DNA of 6,158 bases from positions 1 to 6,158 of the forward strand of contig JAGLJX010000345.1 in assembly GCA_023142175.1 (NCBI GenBank), in the 5' to 3' direction. The notes beneath the pieces were generated by a model, which was not told the origin of the DNA, ran no database searches, and saw only the letters and a list, made by a program, of their open reading frames with translations. How positions within the stretch are numbered: position 1 is the first letter of the stretch; every line of letters starts with the position of its first letter. Source of the stretch: Emcibacter sp. GTDB taxonomy: Bacteria > Pseudomonadota > Alphaproteobacteria > Sphingomonadales > Emcibacteraceae. Position numbers and translations under genes: made by a program. Positions 1-6,158 of the stretch are shown one piece after another.

Positions 1-783
1 GGCGGGCAGGGGGCCTTGTATGTCCAATCCTTTATTTCGTAACCTATCCAGAGTCGGGCCAATGACAAGCTGTTCTTCATTCCCCATTGTTCCATCCTCG
101 CCCGCATGGGGGTTTAATCCGGCAACGGCGATCCGAGGGGATTTAATGCCAAAGTCTTTTATCAGGGATGCATTGATTTTTTCACAGGTTCGGCGAATAA
201 GATCAGGGGTGATAGTTTTCGCCACTTGGGTAAGTGGTGTATGAATCGTCAGGGGAACAACACGCAACCCATCAGAAACCAGCATCATTACCGGAATCTC
301 TGCAGCGGAGGTTTTCTTCTTGCACAACTCAGCCAGATATTCCGTATGGCCGGGAGATGTGAAACCGACTTCATACAGGATGGATTTTTGTATTGGTGCG
401 GTTATCAGTGCGGCGGCTTGGCGGTCAAAGATTAATTCAACGGATTTTTCAATAGCACCAATAGTCAGTGCTGCCGTTTGCGTTGATGGCGCGCCAAATT
501 CAAAATCAGCATCATGACCAATATCCAGCACAGGCAGGGCAGTCTGAAAAATATCACTTACTTCCGCGAGGGATGAAACCGCTTGCAGGGGAATATCTAT
601 CTCTAATTTCAGGGCGGTTTTGGCAAGTATCTGCTCGCTGCCGACAACGATAAAGTCCGGTAATTTATGCTCATTTCGTGCCGCCCAGCTTTTCAGTATG
701 CTTTCGGGCCCAATGCCGGATGGCTCCCCAATGGAGATAGCAAAGGGGAGCGGTTTTTGGTTATTTATAGTCGATAATGGCAT
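1..783 (-). CDS. pdxA: 4-hydroxythreonine-4-phosphate dehydrogenase PdxA (C-terminus off the left edge)
   Basis: PdxA oxidises 4-phosphohydroxy-L-threonine with NAD(P)+ in the DXP-dependent pathway to pyridoxal 5'-phosphate; it is a cytosolic metal-dependent dimer. The frame is open for 261 codons to the window edge. Visible family motifs are GEPSGIGPE (residues 19-27), API-QK (129-133), PGHTE (144-148), the metal ligand H181 in TIHTPL, H226 in GLNPHAGE, and GPLPA at the very end. H181 and H226 are 45 residues apart, exactly like E. coli H166 and H211; H146-T147 match the substrate-binding H136-T137. By that alignment about 83 residues are missing, including the third ligand in the MYHDQ motif. 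The ATG at 783 is the only good start: no in-frame ATG, GTG or TTG lies between it and the GEPSGIGPE motif. It lies inside surA, giving a 23 bp overlap. A weak AGGG lies 12 nt upstream, so translational coupling to surA is likely (inference). Identification is firm. Confidence 0.96.
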   Translation of the reverse strand, partial: MPLSTINNQKPLPFAISIGEPSGIGPESILKSWAARNEHKLPDFIVVGSEQILAKTALKLEIDIPLQAVSSLAEVSDIFQTALPVLDIGHDADFEFGAPSTQTAALTIGAIEKSVELIFDRQAAALITAPIQKSILYEVGFTSPGHTEYLAELCKKKTSAAEIPVMMLVSDGLRVVPLTIHTPLTQVAKTITPDLIRRTCEKINASLIKDFGIKSPRIAVAGLNPHAGEDGTMGNEEQLVIGPTLDRLRNKGLDIQGPLPA

Positions 784-2080
784 CGCGGCGAAGATCCCTA
801 AGGTGACGCCTGGCAATGAGTCCAACCCGTTGCTGAGACAGTTGCCCCTCTACGCTATCATAGTCCGGAAGCTTAATTACAGCCGCCTCTTTTCCACAAA
901 GTACAAATATACGGAAGCCGGTATCTTCCTTAAGGGGGCTGGATGCACGACCAACCTCAAGGTCTAGAATTGTTTTTTGCAGTGGCTTTGGCAGATCTGA
1001 AATTGCGAGATTGCCAAGACTTCCGGTTTCTTTTGCCCCGATTTTTTTGCCTTGATCCGCGAGATTTTCGCAGCTCTCAATCTTTGCAGATTCCGTCGTA
1101 ATAAAATTCTTCAACACATCCAGTTTATCACTTTGGGTATTTTCGGAAAATTCAAAGAACATATGTTGTAAATCAACACGTGTATCTGTTTCGCTAGGCG
1201 TCAGGATTTTTCTCTTCCCCGCCAGTTGAAGGATATAAAAACCGTCTTCTGTTTCTACGGGATCTGAAATATCACCTGTTTCCATTGTTTTGAGTGTTGT
1301 GAAAATTTCTGAATTAAGTTGAGATTCCATAAGCCATCCCAAATCACCGCCCACAGCAGATGTGGTTGATTGTGAATATTGGCGTGCCATCTGCTGAAAA
1401 GAAATATCCTTTTTTAGTTGTCCCACTATCTGATGAGCGGCATTGCGGATTTCTTCCCTTTTTTCATTTTCAGAAACCAAAAGAAAAATTTCCAGAGGGT
1501 GATATTCCAACTGTCCCTTGTTGTTTGTCATCCGATCCAGAATCAAATAGATTTCTTCATCACTAATGCTGACCTGAGGCATTAAAAGCCCCCCAACTAC
1601 TTGATCCCATGCCAAACTGGCCTCTATCTGATGGTACATAGATTCTTTACGGATGCCGACTTTATTTAATTGTACCTCTAATTGTTTGGAGGTCATCCTC
1701 AACTGCTGCGCATATGATGTGAAGGATTGTTCCTTTTCTCCCCTGCTGATGACAGTTTTATATTTTTCAGCTTCCTGAACTTTTAATTTGTCATCAACCA
1801 GACTTTGCAGGCCCTGTTGATTCAAATACTTTTGATCCTGTTCGCTAAATTGTTGCTGGCCCGATGACATCATAAACAATAACACCCGTTGTTTCAGGTC
1901 ATAGAGTGATATGGGGCTGTCGTTAACGACGGCAACGATTTGCTGCACATCACTAAGCTGCTTAGTGTTATCTGACTGCTGCGCAAAACTGCTCACCGGA
2001 GATAACAAAAAACTGCTTATGATACTAGCCAAGCCTAATCTTTTTAGTACTGCAATAAAGTTGCGATTTAATTTATTCAT
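761..2080 (-). CDS. surA: Periplasmic chaperone / peptidyl-prolyl isomerase SurA
   Basis: SurA escorts unfolded outer-membrane beta-barrel proteins, LptD among them, through the periplasm to the BAM complex. The 439-residue product starts with a signal peptide (basic N-region, hydrophobic core about 15-32, likely cleavage SFA|QQ after residue 33). A SurA N-terminal chaperone domain spans about 43-170, opening with the typical IVAVVNDSPIS. A parvulin (PpiC-type) domain follows at about 190-290, with GGDLGWL at 244-250 and EDGFYILQLAGKR at 278-290. A second, divergent parvulin-like domain occupies about 300-400, where the equivalent turn reads GSLGNL (353-358). A basic helix ending HLRDLRRDAIIDYK closes the protein, as in other alphaproteobacterial SurA proteins. 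Length is close to E. coli SurA (428 aa). The only cysteines are C337 and C395, both in the second domain. The ATG has AAGG six bases upstream. lptD lies 97 bp upstream and pdxA overlaps its end. Which parvulin domain is catalytic cannot be judged here. Confidence 0.94.
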   Translation of the reverse strand: MNKLNRNFIAVLKRLGLASIISSFLLSPVSSFAQQSDNTKQLSDVQQIVAVVNDSPISLYDLKQRVLLFMMSSGQQQFSEQDQKYLNQQGLQSLVDDKLKVQEAEKYKTVISRGEKEQSFTSYAQQLRMTSKQLEVQLNKVGIRKESMYHQIEASLAWDQVVGGLLMPQVSISDEEIYLILDRMTNNKGQLEYHPLEIFLLVSENEKREEIRNAAHQIVGQLKKDISFQQMARQYSQSTTSAVGGDLGWLMESQLNSEIFTTLKTMETGDISDPVETEDGFYILQLAGKRKILTPSETDTRVDLQHMFFEFSENTQSDKLDVLKNFITTESAKIESCENLADQGKKIGAKETGSLGNLAISDLPKPLQKTILDLEVGRASSPLKEDTGFRIFVLCGKEAAVIKLPDYDSVEGQLSQQRVGLIARRHLRDLRRDAIIDYK

Positions 2081-2086
2081 AGCTAA

Positions 2087-2090
2087 CCTT
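2087..2090 (-). promoter_or_regulatory. Ribosome binding site of surA
   Basis: AAGG on the minus strand with a 6 nt spacer to the surA ATG supports that start. The 97 bp between lptD and surA (2081-2177) holds nothing else I can name: no T-tract hairpin, and no convincing -35/-10 pair. surA is therefore probably co-transcribed with lptD (inference). Confidence 0.6.
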
Positions 2091-2177
2091 GATCCAACTC
2101 TTAAATTTTACGATACATCTATACCTGTGTATTGTCGGGAAATATACTGGTAAATATCTGAAAAATCAAAAGGCAAA

Positions 2178-4373
2178 TTATCCCAGATGTTTTAGCACCA
2201 ACCTTAAGTGGATTGTACTTGATGGGGTAATATCCCTGTCTGATGTTAACCGCCTTTCAAAGCCCAAGCCAAATTCCAGACACTCATTCTTGTATTTTAT
2301 ACCAGCATCATAGGAAATTGTGTCATTTTTTAGTAAATCATGAACCCAACTCCCATGAACGGTCCATCGATCCGTAACCAGATATTGAAACCCAGTTCCG
2401 AACTCTTTAATATTTTCAAGCTCGGTATTGGTGAGGTCCGTGGTTTCTCTATCAAGATCAAGGAAGCGCACTGAAACTCTGACTTTCTTGGTGCCGCCGG
2501 ATAAAATCATTTCGTTACGGCGCAGCCTGAGGCTGTCTTTATCCAGTCTGAAACGGTGGACATAATCAATATAATCACCAAGGGTCAGGTCCATACGGCC
2601 AACAAAATCCGATGATTTTCCTTCAAAGCCTGATCCTATAGGGAAGGTTTCGGATGATTGCAGCCGAAAGCTCTGCCCAATGGTGGCAATGACGGTAGCC
2701 TTTGCGGAATAGAGGGAATAGCGGACGCCATAATTAACCCGCGTGCCAGATTCCCATTTATCATAACCGTTATAGCGGTTGTGACTGAATAGGTTATTTT
2801 CGTCAAATTCGAAATTCCGGCTGTCTTCATTGACAATATCAGGGGTGTTTTTATCATTTGGCGCAAAAATAATTGATACCAAAGGTTCTATAATCTGTTG
2901 CGTTGATTCTCCGTTCTTAATGAACGGCAGTTTCCAGTCGATGGCAAATTTTGGTAGAAGTCTGGTGTAAGAACCATCCTTGCCGCCGTGAATGGGTTGA
3001 TCCTGTTTTTCTGCTGAACTGATGTTAAAGGCATCGCCCCGAACGCTGGCAGTGATGGTATAAAAATCCCCTAACCTGGTTTTTAGGGGTAGTTTCCACG
3101 CCCCTTTAAGGCTTATACGCTGTGAATTCAGCCCGCCAGTCCTAACAATCGCCACACCGCTTGCATCCACAGTAAACTGGTTGCCCCACTTGCCGGGAGT
3201 GGTGGCTATATTCAGATCGAATGCGGGCAGGGCATGGCCTGTTGTGGAACTGTCATCTTCTTCATCGAGTCCCTTAAAGCCATATACGCCTGCTGTGAAA
3301 TAGCTGCGGTTTGTGAAATTTTCAACCCGGACATGACTTTCCAGAACATCTGAACGGTCCTGATAATACCGCCGGAGGTATGTATCATCGCTGACCCAGC
3401 GCATAGCATAATCCCATTGCCATTTATCGCCGGCAAATTTCAGGGTATCAAGGTCAAATTTACCACCGGAAAAGAAATGCCCTCGAACCTCCCGGTCGCC
3501 TATATCAATCTGATCAATGTCCTGGTCGATGGCATTGGTGACGGAACCCTTGATAAAAAACTGACCATTGCCGGTGTGTTGGCGATATGTTCCCGCCATA
3601 ACAATGCCTTCTTTAGTTGTGATTAAAGGCTCTAGCGTAATGTCTTTATGCGGGGCCAGATTAAAATAATAGGGCACTGTCACAAAAACCCCAAGCTCCG
3701 ACGAGGTGGAAAATTCTGGTGTCAAAAAACCAGATGCGGCATGAACAGAAGGATCAGGGTGGGAAAAATAGGGTGTATAGAAAATTGGCACACCGGCCAC
3801 TTCTAATATGACATTTTTATACCGGATAACCTTATTACCCTGATCATGGGTGATTTCATCCGCGCGAATCTGCCATAACGGCTTTCTCATCCCGTCCGTA
3901 TTACAGATTTCGCAGGGGGAATAGGCAGCTTTTTTAAAGGTGGTGTTGCCGCCTTTGCGCGCGCCTTCCTGCGCTACGAGATGACCATCATCGGAAAATA
4001 AAACCCTTACATTACGAATGAATCCGTCTTTAAAACCATCGGTCAGGGCCGTTTCTTCCAGAAACATAATATTACCATTGCCATCCCGAAGGCTGATATT
4101 TCCGGTGGCGATCACTTCTTGCGTATTACGGTTAAAGATAACTTTATCGGCTTTAAGAACATTGTTGTCCTGAAATAGAGTGACGTCGCCGGTGGCAGTA
4201 ATCAGTCCTTTAACGCTGTCATATTCGACCTGACTAGCGGAAAAGTTAATCTTTTTTTGCAAGCTCGGCAATGCAACATTAAGCAGTCCGCCCTCATAAG
4301 ATAGACCATCCAATGAAGATACAGATAATAATGCTCCTGATAACAAGCAGGTGAGGATTAATTTTCTTCCCAT
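2178..4373 (-). CDS. lptD: LPS-assembly protein LptD (outer-membrane LPS translocon barrel)
   Basis: LptD (Imp/OstA) forms with lipoprotein LptE the outer-membrane gate that inserts lipopolysaccharide into the outer leaflet. The 731-residue product begins with a signal-like segment (RK, then a hydrophobic stretch about 5-20), though the cleavage site is not obvious. An LptA-like beta-jellyroll (OstA) domain covers about 42-140, seen in repeats such as ATGDVTLFQDNN and IATGNISLRD. It is followed by the conserved LWQIRADEITHD (166-177) and VAGVPIFYTPYFSHPDPS (192-209) at entry to the barrel. The beta-barrel runs to the C-terminus, with alternating aromatic/polar strands and a final strand ending LRLVLKHLG. 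C154 and C157 (SPCEIC) and C698 (NECLEFGL) are the candidate disulfide cysteines. E. coli LptD uses C31, C173, C724 and C725, so the layout differs. The start is the first in-frame ATG after a stop; no good Shine-Dalgarno precedes it. The gene is first in the minus-strand cluster. Typical family length is about 730-850 aa. Confidence 0.97.
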   Translation of the reverse strand: MGRKLILTCLLSGALLSVSSLDGLSYEGGLLNVALPSLQKKINFSASQVEYDSVKGLITATGDVTLFQDNNVLKADKVIFNRNTQEVIATGNISLRDGNGNIMFLEETALTDGFKDGFIRNVRVLFSDDGHLVAQEGARKGGNTTFKKAAYSPCEICNTDGMRKPLWQIRADEITHDQGNKVIRYKNVILEVAGVPIFYTPYFSHPDPSVHAASGFLTPEFSTSSELGVFVTVPYYFNLAPHKDITLEPLITTKEGIVMAGTYRQHTGNGQFFIKGSVTNAIDQDIDQIDIGDREVRGHFFSGGKFDLDTLKFAGDKWQWDYAMRWVSDDTYLRRYYQDRSDVLESHVRVENFTNRSYFTAGVYGFKGLDEEDDSSTTGHALPAFDLNIATTPGKWGNQFTVDASGVAIVRTGGLNSQRISLKGAWKLPLKTRLGDFYTITASVRGDAFNISSAEKQDQPIHGGKDGSYTRLLPKFAIDWKLPFIKNGESTQQIIEPLVSIIFAPNDKNTPDIVNEDSRNFEFDENNLFSHNRYNGYDKWESGTRVNYGVRYSLYSAKATVIATIGQSFRLQSSETFPIGSGFEGKSSDFVGRMDLTLGDYIDYVHRFRLDKDSLRLRRNEMILSGGTKKVRVSVRFLDLDRETTDLTNTELENIKEFGTGFQYLVTDRWTVHGSWVHDLLKNDTISYDAGIKYKNECLEFGLGFERRLTSDRDITPSSTIHLRLVLKHLG

Positions 4374-4425
4374 ATGCGTTATTTACATACTTTTCTTTTT
4401 GTTGCCTATAGTTATTTGCGCTTCA

Positions 4426-4481
4426 CTGCAAAATAGTCCAAAAATAGCTAAGATTTTACACTTGCACAATCACATTTGCAG
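4426..4481. repeat. 7 bp inverted repeat flanking the centre of the divergent promoter region
   Basis: CTGCAAA at 4426-4432 and its exact reverse complement TTTGCAG at 4475-4481 face each other across the lptD-pepA gap, centres 49 bp apart. Each copy sits on the side of one gene, and the left copy overlaps the candidate lptD -35 box. It could be a pair of operator half-sites, two similar -35 elements, or chance in AT-rich DNA. No regulator is suggested by the sequence. Confidence 0.35.
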
Positions 4482-4517
4482 CAGTATCAATCACTATAGA
4501 TATACTTGGACATAATT

Positions 4518-4521
4518 GAGG
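4518..4521 (+). promoter_or_regulatory. Ribosome binding site that fixes the pepA start
   Basis: GAGG with a 5 nt spacer to the ATG at 4527. An in-frame TTG at 4506 would add seven residues, but it has no Shine-Dalgarno of its own and the extension would contain this GAGG. The ATG is therefore preferred. Confidence 0.75.
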
Positions 4522-4526
4522 CAATA

Positions 4527-6020
4527 ATGAATATTAAATTTATCAAGAACAGTCTTCCCACTTCCGATGCTCATGTGGTCTTTGCTTTTGCAGACCGTGA
4601 ATTATCGGCTACAGCCATAAAAATTGACAAGGCAACAGAAGGTCTTGTGACCCGTGCCATGGAGGTTGGACATTTCGAAGGAAAGTTCGGTCAGGTAATT
4701 GATCTCGTTGCGCCGGTGGCATTGGACATTAATCGTGTGCTTGTTGTCGGTTTGGGGGACGAGGGCGAGCTTGATGAAGTGAAAGTTCAGAAAATTGGCG
4801 GCAAAATAATGGCCAAGCTCATTTCGTCTGGTGATGAGAGCATTTCCATCGCGGCGGATGTGCCGAAAAAAGCCAATATTTCAGGGGCCGAATTTGCCGC
4901 TAATCTGGCTTTTGGTATTCGCCTGCGCCGTTATCGATTTGATAAATATTTCACCAAGGAAGAAGATGTTAAAAAACCCTCTGTGATCAGCGTATCCCTC
5001 ATGTCTAATGCGGGATCAAACGCACAAAAGCTTTTTGCGGGACTTGACGCGGTTGCTGATGGGGTTCAGTTCGCCCGTAATCTGGTAACGGAACCGGGCA
5101 ATGTTATTTACCCGGAAAGCTATGCTGAAAAGATCAAGGAATTATCCACGCTTGGTATTGATGTGGAAGTGCTGACCGAAGACGAAATGGAAGAATTGGG
5201 CATGGGAGCCTTGCTCGGTGTCGGGCAGGGCAGTGCGTGCGAATCCCATCTGGTGATCATGCATTGGAATGGCTCGGATAATGGTGATGAGCAACCTATC
5301 GCCTTTGTCGGCAAGGGGGTTACGTTTGATACGGGCGGTATTTCCCTGAAACCCGGAGCCGGTATGGAGGATATGAAGTTTGATATGGGCGGGTCCGCCG
5401 CCGTTGTCGGCGCCATGAAGGCACTGGCTGGACGCAATGCCAAAGTTAATGTCATCGGGGTTGTCGGACTTGTGGAAAATATGCCGTCCAGCACCGCGCA
5501 ACGCCCCGGAGATGTGGTGACCAGTATGTCCGGTCAAACCATCGAAGTGATCAATACTGATGCCGAGGGCCGTTTGGTTCTGGCCGATGCGCTCTGGTAT
5601 ACACAAGACCGTTTCAAGCCAAAATTTATGATCGACCTCGCGACCCTGACCGGAGCTATGCTAGTAGCACTGGGCCATGAATATGCCGGAATATTTTCTA
5701 ATAATGATGAGTTATGCGAAAACCTGACCAGAGCCGGTAAAGATGTTGATGAGCCCGTATGGCGGATGCCCATTGGCAAGGCTTATGACAAGATGATTGA
5801 TTCCAAAATTGCCGATATGAAGAATATAGGTGGGAAATATGCAGGAAGCATCACCGCCGCGCAATTTTTACAACGCTATGTCAATGATGTGCCGTGGGTT
5901 CATATTGATATTGCCGGAACCGCATGGAAAACCGAAAGTTCAGACGTGGCAGACCGGGGCGCCACCGGATACGGCGTGCGTCTTCTGGATCAGTTGGTAC
6001 GCAACAATTACGAAGATTAA
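4527..6020 (+). CDS. pepA: Leucyl aminopeptidase (cytosol aminopeptidase, peptidase family M17)
   Basis: PepA removes N-terminal residues, with preference for leucine, from peptides in the cytosol using two metal ions in a hexamer. The product is 497 residues, the usual family length (E. coli 503). The N-terminal macro-like regulatory domain covers about 1-165 and the catalytic domain about 175-497. All active-site residues are visible: K263 and D268 in VGKGVTFDTGG, K275 in ISLKPG, D286 in KFDMGG, and D345, E347 and R349 in the M17 signature NTDAEGRL (343-350). Each is offset by 7 from E. coli K270, D275, K282, D293, D352, E354 and R356. The start chosen is the ATG at 4527, backed by GAGG 5 nt upstream, rather than the in-frame TTG at 4506. 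The gene is divergent from lptD and lies 94 bp before a probable holC, the same neighbour as in E. coli. E. coli PepA also binds DNA in Xer recombination and carAB control; nothing here tells whether this one does. Confidence 0.98.
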   Translation: MNIKFIKNSLPTSDAHVVFAFADRELSATAIKIDKATEGLVTRAMEVGHFEGKFGQVIDLVAPVALDINRVLVVGLGDEGELDEVKVQKIGGKIMAKLISSGDESISIAADVPKKANISGAEFAANLAFGIRLRRYRFDKYFTKEEDVKKPSVISVSLMSNAGSNAQKLFAGLDAVADGVQFARNLVTEPGNVIYPESYAEKIKELSTLGIDVEVLTEDEMEELGMGALLGVGQGSACESHLVIMHWNGSDNGDEQPIAFVGKGVTFDTGGISLKPGAGMEDMKFDMGGSAAVVGAMKALAGRNAKVNVIGVVGLVENMPSSTAQRPGDVVTSMSGQTIEVINTDAEGRLVLADALWYTQDRFKPKFMIDLATLTGAMLVALGHEYAGIFSNNDELCENLTRAGKDVDEPVWRMPIGKAYDKMIDSKIADMKNIGGKYAGSITAAQFLQRYVNDVPWVHIDIAGTAWKTESSDVADRGATGYGVRLLDQLVRNNYED

Positions 6021-6030
6021 TTCCCATGAG

Positions 6031-6091
6031 CGCAAGCGAGACAAGGCCGACCGGCCGCCCGAGTTAATACGAGGGGGGGGAGTTATCCCCC
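6031..6091. repeat. GC-rich stretch of three successive inverted repeats between pepA and holC
   Basis: Three short palindromes follow each other: CGC-AA-GCG (6031-6038), GGCCG-AC-CGGCC (6045-6056) and GGGGG-AGTTAT-CCCCC (6076-6091). The last is preceded by three further G, making a run of eight (6073-6080). The stretch is far richer in G+C than the flanking DNA. None of the hairpins is followed by a T-tract on either strand, so a classical intrinsic terminator is not supported. It could be a dispersed intergenic palindromic element, an mRNA-stabilising 3' structure for pepA, or a leader structure for holC. Only the inverted repeats themselves are directly seen. Confidence 0.5.
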
Positions 6092-6114
6092 ACCAACTAA
6101 AAAAGAAAACCAAA

Positions 6115-6158
6115 ATGACTAACATTAGCTTTTACCACTTGTTGCATTTGCCCTTAAC
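6115..6158 (+). CDS. holC: Probable DNA polymerase III chi subunit HolC (first 14 codons only)
   Basis: HolC (chi) pairs with psi in the clamp-loader complex and contacts single-strand binding protein at the replication fork. Only the N-terminus is present: MTNISFYHLLHLPL, then the window ends. The pattern M-x-x-[IV]-x-FYHL is typical of the first beta-strand of alphaproteobacterial HolC, and holC directly follows pepA in many proteobacteria including E. coli. There is no canonical Shine-Dalgarno; the bases before the ATG are A-rich (AAAAAAGAAAA about 10-20 nt upstream). Fourteen residues alone are thin evidence, so the call leans on gene context. The gene continues beyond the right edge. Confidence 0.75.
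   Translation, partial: MTNISFYHLLHLPL

Larger units (their letters stand above)
4374..4526. promoter_or_regulatory. Divergent promoter region between lptD and pepA
   Basis: This AT-rich gap separates two divergent genes, so it must contain a promoter for each. For lptD the best sigma70-like pair on the minus strand is TTTGCA (4427-4432) and TATAGG (4405-4410) with a 16 bp spacer, each matching the consensus at 4 of 6 positions. It would give a leader of roughly 25 nt. For pepA several weak options exist: TTGCAC (4462-4467) with TATCAA (4485-4490) at 17 bp, or a good -10, TATACT (4501-4506), without a properly spaced -35. The presence of promoters is a safe inference from gene layout; the exact boxes are guesses by eye. 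No riboswitch or terminator hairpin was seen. Confidence 0.45.

Noticed and set aside
20..653. Several plus-strand reading frames of 61-74 codons across the left end.
   Set aside because: They are opposite the uninterrupted pdxA frame, which carries clear family motifs along its length.
4506..4526. N-terminal extension of PepA by seven residues from a TTG start.
   Set aside because: The GAGG at 4518-4521 is ideally placed for the ATG at 4527, and the family N-terminus begins near that Met.
5120..5606. Two long overlapping antisense reading frames inside pepA (124 and 154 codons).
   Set aside because: They lie opposite the most conserved part of pepA, resemble no known family and have no ribosome site; they are by-products of pepA codon composition.
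6026..6067. A 13-codon reading frame (ATG to TAA) just after pepA, predicted MSASETRPTGRPS.
   Set aside because: It has no Shine-Dalgarno and coincides with the GC-rich palindromes, which explain its composition; too short to support as a gene.
6073..6100. GGGGG-AGTTAT-CCCCC hairpin as an intrinsic terminator for pepA.
   Set aside because: The stem is followed by ACCAACTAAAAAAG, not a T-tract; the minus strand also lacks one.
1..6158. Possible mobile element, CRISPR array, defence or toxin-antitoxin system.
   Set aside because: All coding space is taken by conserved housekeeping genes; no terminal repeats, integrase, transposase or spaced direct repeats were seen.

Overview
The window looks like ordinary core chromosome of a Gram-negative bacterium, most likely an alphaproteobacterium of moderate G+C content. 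This rests on gene content and order (lptD-surA-pdxA on one strand, divergent from pepA-holC) and on the protein style: LptD has a C-x-x-C pair plus one C-terminal cysteine, and SurA has a strongly basic C-terminal helix. No phage, transposon, CRISPR, tRNA or rRNA was recognised.

Left side, minus strand, read right to left: lptD (4373-2178) encodes the outer-membrane LPS translocon barrel. After a 97 bp gap comes surA (2080-761), a periplasmic chaperone/prolyl isomerase that in E. coli is needed to assemble outer-membrane proteins including LptD. It overlaps by 23 bp the start of pdxA (783 to beyond base 1), an enzyme of pyridoxal-phosphate synthesis cut off by the window edge. lptD and surA act in one job, outer-membrane biogenesis; pdxA is a metabolic passenger that keeps this position in many proteobacteria.

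Centre: about 150 bp (4374-4526) separates lptD from pepA and must hold both divergent promoters. It is AT-rich and contains a 7 bp inverted repeat, TTTGCAG, whose two copies lie one towards each gene. The lptF-lptG pair, which commonly sits in this position in related genomes, is absent.

Right side, plus strand: pepA (4527-6020) is a complete M17 leucyl aminopeptidase with all its metal and catalytic residues. A 94 bp gap follows with a compact GC-rich stretch of three successive inverted repeats and a run of eight G. Then come the first 14 codons of a probable holC (DNA polymerase III chi subunit), which continues past the right edge.

No new biological system was found. The points most worth checking are the missing lptFG, the GC-rich palindromic stretch before holC, and the symmetrical element in the divergent promoter region.
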